NCBI GenBank assembly: GCA_020849655.1
Contig: JADLFU010000026.1
Span: 1-44,848, forward strand
Direction: 5' to 3'
Length of the DNA stretch: 44,848 nt
Source: Polyangiaceae bacterium
Lineage (GTDB): Bacteria; Myxococcota_A; Polyangia; Polyangiales; Polyangiaceae
The position numbers were made by a program, and so were the translations under genes. Below are positions 23,947 to 31,883 of the stretch, piece by piece; position 1 is the stretch's first letter, and each line of letters opens with the position of its first letter. Below the pieces are notes generated by a model. It saw nothing but the letters and a program-made list of their open reading frames with translations, made no database searches and was not told the origin of the DNA.

Positions 23947-26139
23947 GTGGACCGCACGCTCGCGCTCTCTGCCGATCTCTCCCGCGCGTCGATCGTGGTC
24001 GCGGTGGGGCTCGCCGCGCTCGGGATCGCGCTCCTCGGGCTCGAGGTGCGGGGCAGGCGCGAGTCGCGGTGGCTCGTGCTGGCGACGGGCGCGGCGGCGG
24101 CGCTCTTGTCGCTCGTCGCGATCCTGCGGCCGGCGTCGGTGCGGACGAAAAGCGCGAGGGTCGGCGCGCGCGTCACGGTGCTCGTCGACCGCAGCCGCAG
24201 CATGCTGCTGCCGGGCCTCGGCGGCACGCGAGACGAGGTCGGCGCGCGCGCGCTCGCGGCGCTGTCGCACGCCGCGAAGGACGCCCGGATCACCGTCTCC
24301 GGGTTCGGCGAGGGGCCGGCGTCGCCGGTCGGGGACGGCCCGCCGAGCTTCGTGCGCTCCGATCTGGGCGCCGCGGTCCTCCGGCTCCTCGACGAGCCGG
24401 GGGAGCCGCCCGCGGCGCTCGTCGTGGTGAGCGACGGCCGGCTCGACGCTTCGCGCGGTGATCGCGAGCTCACCGAGGCCCTGTCGCGACGGCGCATCCC
24501 GCTGTCGGCGGTCGCGGTCGCGACCGACGCGCCGCGCGACGCCTCCGTGCTCAAGGTGTCGACGAGCGGCGCGGCGGTCGCGCACCAGGCGACCCCGATG
24601 ACCATCGAGGTCGCGTGCGCCGGGCTCTCGTGTGACGCCGTGCCGTACCACGTGCGCGAGCTGCTCGACGGCGCAGCCCCGCAGGAGCTCGCCTCCGGCA
24701 CGGTGTCGCTCTCGCGCGGCGCGGGCTCGGTCGACGTGCCGATCACGCTGGAGCGCGCCGGGCCGCGCCTCGTGGAGGTGTCGATCGACGCGCCGAGCGG
24801 CGACGCCATCCCCGACAACGATCGCCGCACGCTCGTCGTCGACGTGACACGCGAGCGCGTGCGGCTCCTGCACGTCGCGGGGCGCCCGACGTACGACGTG
24901 CGCGCGCTCCGCAACTGGTTGAAGTCGAACGCGTCGGTCGACGTGATCGCGTTCTTCATCTTGCGCAGCGATCGCAGCGAGGTGACCGCGCCCGACTCGG
25001 AGCTCGCGCTCATCCGGTTCCCGGTCGACGAGCTGTTCACGACGGAGCTGCCGACCTTCGACGCCGTGGTCCTGCAGGACTTCGACGCCGTGCCGTACAT
25101 GCGCGGCGAGATGTCGAAGTACCTCCGCAACCTCGCGGAGTACGTCGAGCGCGGCGGTGGGCTCGTGATGGTCGGCGGCCCGGGATCGTTCTCCGACGGC
25201 GGCTACGCGGGCAGCGATCTCGCGCGCGTCCTGCCCGTGAAGCTCGAGGGGCGCCGGGGAGGCGACAACGTCGACCAGGCGCGCGTGGCGCCGCGCGTGA
25301 CGACGCAGGGGGCCGCGGCGCCGATGCTCGCGCCGGTGCGCGCGCTGCTCGGGGGCGAGCTGCCGACGATGCCGGGCGCGAACATCGTCGGCGACGCGCG
25401 CGACGGCGCGCTCGTCCTCTGGGAGCACCCGACCCGCGTGACCTCCACCGGCAAGCCGATGCCGCTGCTGTCGCTCGTCGAGCACGGCGACGGCCGCTCG
25501 ATCGCGCTCGGCCTCGACGGCGCGCACCGCCTCGGGTTCGGCGAGGTCGCGGCGCGCGCGGCGGGCAGGGGACACGGCGCGCTGTGGGACGGCCTGCTCG
25601 GGTGGCTGATGCGTGATCCGAGGTTCGAGCCCGCGCAGGTGGAGCTCGTCGCGCCGTGCCTCACGGGTCGCCCGACGAAGCTTCGCGTCGTGCCGCTGCC
25701 TGGCACGACGGGCGACGTCGTCGTCGATCTCGTCCCCGCGACGGAGTCGCCGCGCGGCACGGTGCGGCGCGTCGCGATCCCGCCCGGCGCAGGCAGCGTC
25801 GAGGTCGATCTCGGCGCGCTCGAGCCCGGCGGCTACATGGCCCGCGTGAAGGTCGGCGACGGCGGCGGCGCGACCCGCAGGGCGATCGCGTGCGAGCGGG
25901 GCGGCGACGAGTGGGCCGATCCGCGCCCCGACGAGGCGAGGCTGCGCGCGCTCGCGGCGGCGACGTCGGGCGAGGTCGTGCGGGCGACGGACGCCGCGCG
26001 CCTCTCGCTGCCCGCGGCGGCGGAGGTGATCTCGGAGATGCACGTCTCGCCGCTCGCGCCCGCGTGGGCGTGGACGCTGCTCGCGACCCTCGCGCTCGGG
26101 GCGCACTGGATCGCGCGACGCCGCGGCGGCCTCTCCTGA
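23947..26139 (+). CDS. Membrane-anchored VWA / glutamine-amidotransferase-fold protein
   Basis: A 730-residue protein. Two N-terminal transmembrane helices (about residues 13-33 and 43-63) are followed by a VWA domain (MIDAS LVDRSRSML), beta-rich segments, and a class-I glutamine-amidotransferase-like fold (GGGLVMVGGPGSFSDGGY, about residues 398-416) without an evident catalytic Cys. One more transmembrane helix near the C-terminus (WAWTLLATLALGAH) ends the protein, leaving most of it in the periplasm. Such proteins form a conserved module with DUF4159 and often with MoxR ATPase, DUF58 and BatA genes; those partners are absent here. The start is GTG at 23947. Confidence 0.82.
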   Translation: MDRTLALSADLSRASIVVAVGLAALGIALLGLEVRGRRESRWLVLATGAAAALLSLVAILRPASVRTKSARVGARVTVLVDRSRSMLLPGLGGTRDEVGARALAALSHAAKDARITVSGFGEGPASPVGDGPPSFVRSDLGAAVLRLLDEPGEPPAALVVVSDGRLDASRGDRELTEALSRRRIPLSAVAVATDAPRDASVLKVSTSGAAVAHQATPMTIEVACAGLSCDAVPYHVRELLDGAAPQELASGTVSLSRGAGSVDVPITLERAGPRLVEVSIDAPSGDAIPDNDRRTLVVDVTRERVRLLHVAGRPTYDVRALRNWLKSNASVDVIAFFILRSDRSEVTAPDSELALIRFPVDELFTTELPTFDAVVLQDFDAVPYMRGEMSKYLRNLAEYVERGGGLVMVGGPGSFSDGGYAGSDLARVLPVKLEGRRGGDNVDQARVAPRVTTQGAAAPMLAPVRALLGGELPTMPGANIVGDARDGALVLWEHPTRVTSTGKPMPLLSLVEHGDGRSIALGLDGAHRLGFGEVAARAAGRGHGALWDGLLGWLMRDPRFEPAQVELVAPCLTGRPTKLRVVPLPGTTGDVVVDLVPATESPRGTVRRVAIPPGAGSVEVDLGALEPGGYMARVKVGDGGGATRRAIACERGGDEWADPRPDEARLRALAAATSGEVVRATDAARLSLPAAAEVISEMHVSPLAPAWAWTLLATLALGAHWIARRRGGLS

Positions 26140-26198
26140 GGAAATCCATGGTGCGCCTCCTGCTTGCGAGGCGGGCGGGCGCGTGGCATCGATCGGTC

Positions 26199-26525
26199 AT
26201 GTCGCGCGCGCTCCTGCTCGCCGCCTCGCTCTTCGCCCTCGCGTGGGGGGGCGGAGCGCCCGCGGCGAAGCCGAGCGCCGACGCGACCTGCGTGCGCGCC
26301 CGCGCCGAGGCCCGCTACCGGAACCTCGGGTACGACCATATCGTGCACCTCGACAGCACCTGCGACCGCGACGCCGACTGCGACGTGTCGACCGACGTCA
26401 GCTCCACCGTCCACCGCGTGACCGCGCCCGCGCGCCGCTCGGTCGAGGTGGTCACCTTCATCGGCTCGCCGGCGCGCGTGTTCACGCCGAAGGTCACTTG
26501 TGAGCTGCGCCGGACGCCCCCATGA
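26199..26525 (+). CDS. Small secreted hypothetical protein
   Basis: A 108-residue protein with a signal peptide (ALLLAASLFALAWGG) and a mature part of about 85 residues containing TCVRARAE, a DSTCDRDADCDV Cys/Asp cluster and a final TCELRR. Four Cys suggest two disulfides. An alternative ATG at 26148 has a GAGGAA site 5 nt upstream and would add 17 residues. I preferred 26199 because the signal peptide starts cleanly there and CATCGA, in an extended GTGG context, lies 6 nt before it, but either is possible. The DsbA-like gene follows 9 nt later, which would fit a disulfide-containing product. Confidence 0.6.
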   Translation: MSRALLLAASLFALAWGGGAPAAKPSADATCVRARAEARYRNLGYDHIVHLDSTCDRDADCDVSTDVSSTVHRVTAPARRSVEVVTFIGSPARVFTPKVTCELRRTPP

Positions 26526-26534
26526 GTGGCGCGC

Positions 26535-27158
26535 ATGCGCATCGAGCTCTGGGCCGATCTCGTCTGTCCGTACTGTCGCCTCGGCGAGCGCCGCCTCGAG
26601 CAGGCGATCGCGCGGTCGCCGTCGCCCGGCGCGGTGGAGGTCACGCCTCACGCGTTCGAGCTCGATCCGTCGCTCCCGCTCGGCAGCGAGCAGACGCAGC
26701 TCGAGATGCTGACGGCGAAGTACGGGATGACCGAGGCGGCCGTCGTGACGATGCAGCGGCGCATCGAGGCGACCGCGGCGGCGGAGGGCCTGACGCTGCG
26801 CCTCGTCGGGGGGCGCACCGGCAGCACCCGGCTCGCGCATCAGCTGCTCGCGCACGCGCGGGAGCGAGGTCGCGCGGCGGCGCTCCGCGAGCGCCTGTAC
26901 CGGGCGCAGTTCGAGGAGCAGCGTTCCATCTTCAGCGCGGACGCGCTCTTGCCGCTCGCCGACGAGATCGGGCTCGACGTCGACGAGGCCGCGGCGGCGC
27001 TCTCGTCGGGCGCGCACGAGGAGGAGGTGCGCCGGGATCAGGCGCGCGCGCGGCAGCTCGGCGTCACCGGCGTGCCGTTCTTCCTGCTCGATGGCGCGCG
27101 CGTGATCGGCGGAGCGCAGGCGCCCGCGGTGTTCGACGCCGCGCTCCGGTCGCGGTGA
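26535..27158 (+). CDS. DsbA-family oxidoreductase (FrnE-like)
   Basis: A 207-residue thioredoxin-fold protein of the DsbA/2-hydroxychromene-2-carboxylate isomerase group. The redox motif C11-P-Y-C14 is in the N-terminal strand (LWADLVCPYCRLG), and the cis-Pro loop GVTGVPFFLLDG is near residue 180. Lacking a signal peptide, it is cytoplasmic, like FrnE, which acts as a disulfide isomerase in oxidative stress. The ATG at 26535 matches the usual family start; a GTG at 26526 is also in frame. It ends one base before the convergent DUF4112 gene. Confidence 0.85.
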   Translation: MRIELWADLVCPYCRLGERRLEQAIARSPSPGAVEVTPHAFELDPSLPLGSEQTQLEMLTAKYGMTEAAVVTMQRRIEATAAAEGLTLRLVGGRTGSTRLAHQLLAHARERGRAAALRERLYRAQFEEQRSIFSADALLPLADEIGLDVDEAAAALSSGAHEEEVRRDQARARQLGVTGVPFFLLDGARVIGGAQAPAVFDAALRSR

Positions 27159-27159
27159 C

Positions 27160-27660
27160 TCAGCCGGAGACGAGCCGCCACAGCGCGTAGAGCGCGCCCG
27201 CGCCCAGGCCGTAGACGATCAAGAAGGGCAGCACGACGCTCAGCACGGCGAGGAAGATCCCGACGGCGACGACGACGTAGTCGCGCGCGCGGGGCTTCTT
27301 CCCGCCGCGGTGCGCCTCGATGAGCGCGAGGTTGCGCCGGTTGGAGCGGAAGAACAGATCGAAGATGTCGCCGCCCACCGGGACGAAGCCGAGCAGGGTG
27401 TCGACGAGGATGTTCAGCACCATCTTCGCGATGACGACCGTCGGCACGCCCTCCTTCAGCGCGAGCAGCAACAGCGCGATGGAGCCCGCGCCGGTGAGCG
27501 CGTCGCCGGCGCCCGGAATGATCATTCCGACGATCGGATCGACGCCCACGCCGACCCTCGTGCCGGGCACCTTCACCGCGTCGTCCATGAAGCGCACATA
27601 GCGCTCCGCCCAGCCCGCGATCTTCGGCCCGAGCTCGGGCGGCGTGGGAGCCGCGCTCAT
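27160..27660 (-). CDS. DUF4112 membrane protein
   Basis: A 166-residue protein of the DUF4112 family. The family pattern is well preserved: DPIVGMIIPGAGDALTGAGS, then KMVLNILVDTLLGFVPVGGD, IFDLFFRSNRRNLALIE, and a terminal pair of helices (YVVVAVGIFLAVLSVVLPFL). The first two motifs make short membrane-embedded hairpins and the last helices span the inner membrane. Its function is unknown. The ATG overlaps the stop of the thioesterase gene upstream (ATGA), linking the two. Confidence 0.85.
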   Translation of the reverse strand: MSAAPTPPELGPKIAGWAERYVRFMDDAVKVPGTRVGVGVDPIVGMIIPGAGDALTGAGSIALLLLALKEGVPTVVIAKMVLNILVDTLLGFVPVGGDIFDLFFRSNRRNLALIEAHRGGKKPRARDYVVVAVGIFLAVLSVVLPFLIVYGLGAGALYALWRLVSG

Positions 27661-28073
27661 CCGCGGGCGAACCTCTCGACGATCTCGGGCGTCACGCGGC
27701 GGGGGCGCCCCGACGAGATCGACACGAGGGCCCAGCGCGTCTCCGCCCGCGCGAGCGGCTGGCCCGACGCACCGTCGAGCGTCACCACGCGCCGCGCCGT
27801 CGCGCCCGAGTACTCCGCTATCCATGTCGTCGCGCGGACCTCGTCGCCGCCCATGATCGGGCGAAGGTAGTCGAGCTCGTGCCGTCGCACCACGAACACC
27901 ACGCCCGCCGCCTGGTAGGCCGCGAGATCGAGGCCCACCGCCTCGGAGTGGGCCCGCGCGACGTCCTGCACGTAGCGCACGACGGCGACGTTCGAGACGT
28001 GCCCGAGCTCGTCGACGTCCGCCTCGGGCGCGCGAAAGACCAGCTCGAACGTGGCGCTCGCGCGCTCGCTCAC
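27657..28073 (-). CDS. Acyl-CoA thioesterase (4HBT-like)
   Basis: A 138-residue hotdog-fold protein with D21-E-L-G-H-V-S-N28 and VRYVQDVARAHSEAVG, the signature of the 4-hydroxybenzoyl-CoA thioesterase group. Residues RHELDYLRPIMGGDEVRA and RAETRWALVS are in the usual later strands. It is the second such enzyme in the window (see 2472-2882) and not closely similar to it. The GTG start overlaps the stop of a lipoprotein gene (GTGA) and its own stop overlaps the DUF4112 gene, so three unlike genes are coupled on the minus strand. Confidence 0.85.
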   Translation of the reverse strand: MSERASATFELVFRAPEADVDELGHVSNVAVVRYVQDVARAHSEAVGLDLAAYQAAGVVFVVRRHELDYLRPIMGGDEVRATTWIAEYSGATARRVVTLDGASGQPLARAETRWALVSISSGRPRRVTPEIVERFARG

Positions 28074-28543
28074 GATCCGCCGGCGCCCGCGCTGCCCGCC
28101 GTCGAGGCCGCGCCCGCCGCGCCCGCCGCGCCCGCCGCGCCGGTCACCGGGACGACGGGGACGAGCCAGGCGCACTCGGTGAGCAGCTCGGGCTTCAGGA
28201 TGGCGTCGCAGGACGTCGCGCCGGGCGCGGCGCCGACGGACGCGCACGGCGCGCCGGGATCGCGCTTCGCGCAGGTGGCCGCGGCGTCGAGCGCCGCCGT
28301 GCACTTGTCGACCGCGGGCTTGCCCGGGTCCGCCTCGACCGCGAGCCCGTGGAGGCACTGGTCGCGATAGAAGCGCTTGCATGCGGCGACGTCGGGGCTC
28401 GTGCCGCAGGTCGGCGCGAGCTCGCAGCGCTTCTCCTCGATCGTGCGGCAGCTCTCGACGCCGACCGGCTCGGTGCCGCAGCCGAGCGCGCCCACCACGG
28501 TGGCGAGCAGGAGGGCGAGCGCGAGCGACACGGTGAGGCGCAT
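28070..28543 (-). CDS. Cys-rich lipoprotein with Ala/Gly tail
   Basis: A 157-residue lipoprotein (signal ending VVGALGC). The mature part has about nine Cys residues (ESCRTIEEKRCELAPTCG, AACKRF, DQCLHG, DKCTAA, ATCAKR, APCASV, TSCDA, TECAW), typical of small disulfide-stabilised surface proteins common in Polyangiales. The last 25 residues are an Ala-Gly repeat from GAAGAAGAAGAAS. The ATG at 28543 has TACCGG 7 nt upstream and no ribosome site. It is the first gene of the lipoprotein-thioesterase-DUF4112 unit. Confidence 0.75.
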   Translation of the reverse strand: MRLTVSLALALLLATVVGALGCGTEPVGVESCRTIEEKRCELAPTCGTSPDVAACKRFYRDQCLHGLAVEADPGKPAVDKCTAALDAAATCAKRDPGAPCASVGAAPGATSCDAILKPELLTECAWLVPVVPVTGAAGAAGAAGAASTAGSAGAGGS

Positions 28544-28550
28544 GCGCCGG

Positions 28551-28556
28551 CCGGTA
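28551..28556 (-). promoter_or_regulatory. Putative -10 element (Cys-rich lipoprotein)
   Basis: TACCGG on the minus strand, 7 nt before the ATG at 28543, inside the palindrome CCGGTACCGG. Confidence 0.35.
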
Positions 28557-28635
28557 CCGGGCGCGCGTCGGCGGGGCCAAGTTCTCGGGGTCGTTCTCTT
28601 GGCCCTGTGCGCCCGCGCGTGGCATCCGGGGGCGC

Positions 28636-29499
28636 GTGGTGACGGCGATGATCCTCGCGGCGGGCTACGGGACGCGCCTGCGCCCGCTGACCGACGAGCT
28701 GCCGAAGCCGCTCTTGCCGGTCGGCGACAGGCCCGCCGTGCACCACGTCGCCCTGGCGCTCGCGCGCGTCGCCGAGCGGGTGATCCTCAACACGCACCAC
28801 CGCCCCGAGGCCTTCGACGGGCTGAGCCTGCCGCTGCCGCACGTCGCGCTCTGCGAGCCGCGCATCCTCGGGACCGCCGGCGGCGTGGCGAACGCGCGCG
28901 CGCTCCTGGGAGACGGAGACGTCGTCGTGTGGAACGGCGACATCCTCGCGCCGGTGGATCTCGCGGCGCTCCTCTCGCGGCGGCGCGTGATGGGCGCGCT
29001 CGCCGCCTGGGTCGTCGCCCCGCGCGCGCGTGGCGAGGGGACGGTCGGCGTCTCCGAGGATGGGCTCGTCGTGCGCGTGCGAGGGACCACGGTGGGCGAG
29101 GAGGCCCGCGGCGGTGACTTCCTCGGCGTCTCGGCGCTGTCGCCGGCTGCGGTCGCGTCGCTGCCCGGCGAGGGCTGTCTCGTCGGCGACGTCGTGGAGC
29201 CCGCGCTCCGGCGGGGCGCGCGCGTCGCCGCCGCGTGGCACGAGGGGCCTTGGGACGACATCGGCACGGTCCGCTCGTACGCCGCCGCGAACGCGCGCTG
29301 GCTCGGCGCGCGCCCACAGTTCGTCGCCCCGTCGGCCAGGGTCGCCGCCGGCTGCGACGTGCGCGGCTCGATCGTCGGCGACGGCGCCGTCGTGCGCGCC
29401 GCCGTGAGGGGCTCGATCGTGCTGCCCGGGGCGGAGGTCGACCGCCCCGTCGAGCGCGCCGTCGTGACTGCGCGCGGAACGATCGTTCCGATCGACTAG
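28636..29499 (+). CDS. Sugar-nucleotide transferase (MurU/ManC-like nucleotidyltransferase)
   Basis: A 287-residue NTP_transferase with the N-terminal pyrophosphorylase loop AMILAAGYGTRLRPLTD and KPLLPVGDRPAVHH, a WNGDILAPVD metal-binding Asp, and C-terminal left-handed helix-type repeats (GSIVGDGAVV, GSIVLPGAEV) found in mannose-1-phosphate guanylyltransferases and glucose-1-phosphate thymidylyltransferases. It should activate a sugar phosphate to a nucleotide sugar; which one cannot be told. It starts at GTG 28636 (CATCCG in an extended GTGG context 7 nt upstream) rather than the ATG at 28648. Its stop codon overlaps that of the convergent TerB-like gene. Confidence 0.85.
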   Translation: MVTAMILAAGYGTRLRPLTDELPKPLLPVGDRPAVHHVALALARVAERVILNTHHRPEAFDGLSLPLPHVALCEPRILGTAGGVANARALLGDGDVVVWNGDILAPVDLAALLSRRRVMGALAAWVVAPRARGEGTVGVSEDGLVVRVRGTTVGEEARGGDFLGVSALSPAAVASLPGEGCLVGDVVEPALRRGARVAAAWHEGPWDDIGTVRSYAAANARWLGARPQFVAPSARVAAGCDVRGSIVGDGAVVRAAVRGSIVLPGAEVDRPVERAVVTARGTIVPID

Positions 29500-29870
29500 C
29501 GCTCGTCGAGCGCGCCGCCGCGCACCGACTCGATGATCTCGAACGACCTCGAGCGGTCGAAGCCGAGCAGGGTGGAGAGCTCGCCGAGCACGAGGCGCTC
29601 GGCGGTGGACTGGTCGCCGTCCGCGTGCGTGAGGAGCGCCGCGTTGCCGAGCAAGAGCTCCTTGTCCTCGTCGGAGAGGCCCGAGACGTCGACGTCGCGG
29701 AGCGAGCGCTCGGTCCGCGCGTACTCGCGCAGGGTGGCCTCCTCGTCGTCCGACGCGTCGAAGCCCGCGAGCAGGCCGTCGATGACGGTGCTCTCGGTGT
29801 CTTCCATCTGGCCGTCCGCCCACGCGACCGCGATGAGCGCGCGCAGCACCTTGTGGTCGTTCTCGGTCAT
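29496..29870 (-). CDS. TerB-like protein
   Basis: A 124-residue all-helical protein of the TerB/DjlA-N-like fold, acidic throughout. TerB-type markers are the N-terminal LRALIAVAWADGQMEDTE and the second ALLTHADGDQSTAERLVLG, two half-sites of the DG...E type thought to bind metal. In the Ter systems TerB is linked to phage defence and stress, but no other ter gene is visible. The ATG at 29870 has TACGCT 6 nt upstream. Its TAG stop shares a CTAG palindrome with the TAG stop of the gene on the other strand. Confidence 0.75.
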   Translation of the reverse strand: MTENDHKVLRALIAVAWADGQMEDTESTVIDGLLAGFDASDDEEATLREYARTERSLRDVDVSGLSDEDKELLLGNAALLTHADGDQSTAERLVLGELSTLLGFDRSRSFEIIESVRGGALDER

Positions 29871-29876
29871 CGCGCG

Positions 29877-29882
29877 AGCGTA
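29877..29882 (-). promoter_or_regulatory. Putative -10 element (TerB-like gene)
   Basis: TACGCT on the minus strand, 6 nt before the ATG at 29870 and just downstream of the stop of the response-regulator gene. Confidence 0.4.
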
Positions 29883-29885
29883 CCC

Positions 29886-30566
29886 TCACCGCGCGCGCGC
29901 GCGATACCCGACGCCGTACACGGTCTCGATCGGGTCGACGCCGGCGTCTCGGAGCTTCCTGCGCAGGCGCTTGATGTGCGTGTCGACGGCGCGCGGTCCG
30001 GCCTCGCCCTCGGAGCCGAGCGCCGAGAGGGCGAGGTGCTCGCGCGTGAGCGCCCGGCCCGGCGCCGCCACCAGCTCCGCGAGCAGCTCGAGCTCCGACG
30101 TCGTCAGCGGGAGCGGGGCGTCGCCCACCCGCGCGAGGTAGCGGGCGCGGTCGACAGAGAGCGCGCCGAGCGTCACCGCGTCGGTCGACTCCACCTTCGG
30201 CGCCGCCGCTCGCCGCAGCACCGCGCGCACGCGGGCGCAGAGCTCTCGCGGCGAGAAGGGCTTCGTCACGTAGTCGTCGCCGCCGACCTCGAGGCCGACG
30301 ATCTTGTCGAGCTCCTCGTCGCGTGACGAGAGGAACACGATCGACACCTCCGCCCGCGCGCGCAGGCGCCGGCACACCTCGAGGCCGTCGAGCTCCGGCA
30401 TCGTGACGTCGAGCACCACGAGCGAGAAGGGCCCGCGCTGCTCGAAGACCTCGAGCGCCCGCTTGCCGTCGGCCGCCGCCTCCACCGCGTATCCCTCGCG
30501 ACCGAGCGCGTACGTGACGACGTCGCGCAGGTGCGGATCGTCGTCGACGACGAGGACTCGGCTCAC
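29886..30566 (-). CDS. OmpR/PhoB-family response regulator
   Basis: A 226-residue response regulator. The receiver has the acidic pair D8-D9, phospho-acceptor Asp53 in VVLDVTMPELDG, a switch Ser in VFLSSRDEE and the conserved Lys in DDYVTKPFSP. The C-terminal half is a winged-helix DNA-binding domain of the OmpR type (ALTREHLALSALG, VDTHIKRLRRKLRDAG, TVYGVGYRARA). The GTG at 30566 lies 31 nt after the end of the gene upstream, so it is probably the last gene of the 32431-29886 operon. No kinase is adjacent; the orphan kinases at 2879-6288 are possible partners but not shown to be so. Confidence 0.88.
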   Translation of the reverse strand: MSRVLVVDDDPHLRDVVTYALGREGYAVEAAADGKRALEVFEQRGPFSLVVLDVTMPELDGLEVCRRLRARAEVSIVFLSSRDEELDKIVGLEVGGDDYVTKPFSPRELCARVRAVLRRAAAPKVESTDAVTLGALSVDRARYLARVGDAPLPLTTSELELLAELVAAPGRALTREHLALSALGSEGEAGPRAVDTHIKRLRRKLRDAGVDPIETVYGVGYRARAR

Positions 30567-30597
30567 CGGGGGATCCGACGAGCGGCGCGCCGGCGCG

Positions 30598-31131
30598 TCA
30601 AGAGAGGCCGTCGTCGAGCCCCCCCTGCGCGTCGCGGAGCCGCGCGACGAGCGCCCCGACCCGCTCGCGCTCGCCGCCCGTCGCGCCGTCCGAGAACCGG
30701 AGCGCCACCACCTCCAGGCGCAGCGCGTCGAGCGCGCCGCGCATCTGCCGGGCCTCCGACTCGGCGCGCGCGGCGAGATCGAGGAGGCGAGCGCCCGGCG
30801 CGGGCTCGGCGGCGACGACGCGCGAGAGATCGGACGCGCGCCGCGCCATCGCGCCGAGCGCTCGGTCGATCGACGACAGCTCCGCCGGACCCGGCAAGAG
30901 CGGGCGCCACGCCGGGTCGCGCACCTCGGCGATGACGGCGGCGAGCCGCGCGATCTCGGGGCAGAGCGGCGGCGCGGCCCGCGGCGCGAGCGCCGACGGC
31001 GCGTAGAGCGGCCACGCGACGCAGACGAGCGCGAGATCGAGCCGAGACGCGCCGGGACTACGCCGCGCGAGCGCGACGGCGAAGGCGACGCCCAGGGCGA
31101 CGTACACCCCGCCCCAGTGCTCGAGCCTCAT
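30598..31131 (-). CDS. Hypothetical membrane-anchored helical protein
   Basis: A 177-residue protein with two N-terminal hydrophobic helices (about residues 5-22 and 30-48), followed by mostly helical sequence rich in Ala/Arg/Glu that may form a coiled coil (MARRASDLSRVV, RAESEARQMRGALDALRLE). I cannot name a family. The ATG overlaps the stop of the polytopic gene upstream by one base (TGATG), placing it in the operon that ends with the response regulator. Confidence 0.65.
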   Translation of the reverse strand: MRLEHWGGVYVALGVAFAVALARRSPGASRLDLALVCVAWPLYAPSALAPRAAPPLCPEIARLAAVIAEVRDPAWRPLLPGPAELSSIDRALGAMARRASDLSRVVAAEPAPGARLLDLAARAESEARQMRGALDALRLEVVALRFSDGATGGERERVGALVARLRDAQGGLDDGLS

Positions 31132-31883
31132 CAGTCCGCCTCGCTGGCGGAGCTGCGCTCGCGCGTCCGCTCGGTCCACTCCCCCGGCTCGCGCGCGAAG
31201 CTCCCGGTCGCGGAGCGCAGCGAGGTGCTGACGCTGCCGAACGGATCGCCCTCGACCGCGCGCATGAACGGCACGTGCACGGTGCGCGGGCGCACGAGGA
31301 ACGGCCGCAGCATCCACGACGTCTGCGCGCCCAGCAGGCCGAACACCGCGACCATCAGCGCGCCCGCGACCTTGCCCCACGTGCCGCGCCGCGCGAGCCC
31401 CGCGAACAGCAGGGAGGAGGCCGAGAGCCCCGCGACGAGCATCGCCGCCGTGCTCCACAGCGTCATCGAGTGGTACGTGCAGACGCCCGACAGCAGCCAG
31501 AGCACGGGCGCGAGCCCGACGAGCACCAGCGCGAGCCGCGCCGTCGCGCCGAGCGAGAGCGCCACCAGCTCCGCCGGCTCCACCCGCAGCGAGAACGCTC
31601 GCGCGAGGCCGACGAACGCCGGCACCGAGAGGGCCAGCGTCCCGAGCAGGAACGCGGGCAGCTTCACGGCGGCGTAGGCGACCTGGGCGCCGCCTCGGTA
31701 CCCGCCGATCACCGCGCCGAACACCGCGCCGCCGAGCACGATCGTGGCGAGCAGCGCGCGCGTCGAGCTCGTCGACGGCGCCCCCGCGTCACGGACGAAG
31801 CGCTCCGGCGCGCGCGCGAGGGACTCCAGCTGCTCCCAGGCCTGCTCCCGCGGCGCTACCTGAGGATCGAAGGCCGGCGTCAC
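31131..31883 (-). CDS. Polytopic membrane protein of unknown function
   Basis: A 250-residue protein with a soluble N-terminus (QLESLARAPERFV) and about five to six transmembrane helices (LLATIVLGGAVFGAVIGG, AFLLGTLALSVPAFVGLA, LVLVGLAPVLWLL, and two more), ending in a Ser/Arg-rich tail. The arrangement recalls Yip1-like proteins, but I have no motif to prove it. The GTG at 31883 overlaps the stop of the gene upstream (GTGA); a very long in-frame extension beyond 31883 is antisense to the FG-GAP gene and was dropped. Confidence 0.7.
   Translation of the reverse strand: MTPAFDPQVAPREQAWEQLESLARAPERFVRDAGAPSTSSTRALLATIVLGGAVFGAVIGGYRGGAQVAYAAVKLPAFLLGTLALSVPAFVGLARAFSLRVEPAELVALSLGATARLALVLVGLAPVLWLLSGVCTYHSMTLWSTAAMLVAGLSASSLLFAGLARRGTWGKVAGALMVAVFGLLGAQTSWMLRPFLVRPRTVHVPFMRAVEGDPFGSVSTSLRSATGSFAREPGEWTERTRERSSASEAD

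Noticed and set aside
22981-26106. 1041-codon minus-strand open frame
   Set aside because: It is antisense to the DUF4159 and VWA/GATase genes; the Arg/His/Asp-rich composition is typical of a GC-rich shadow frame.
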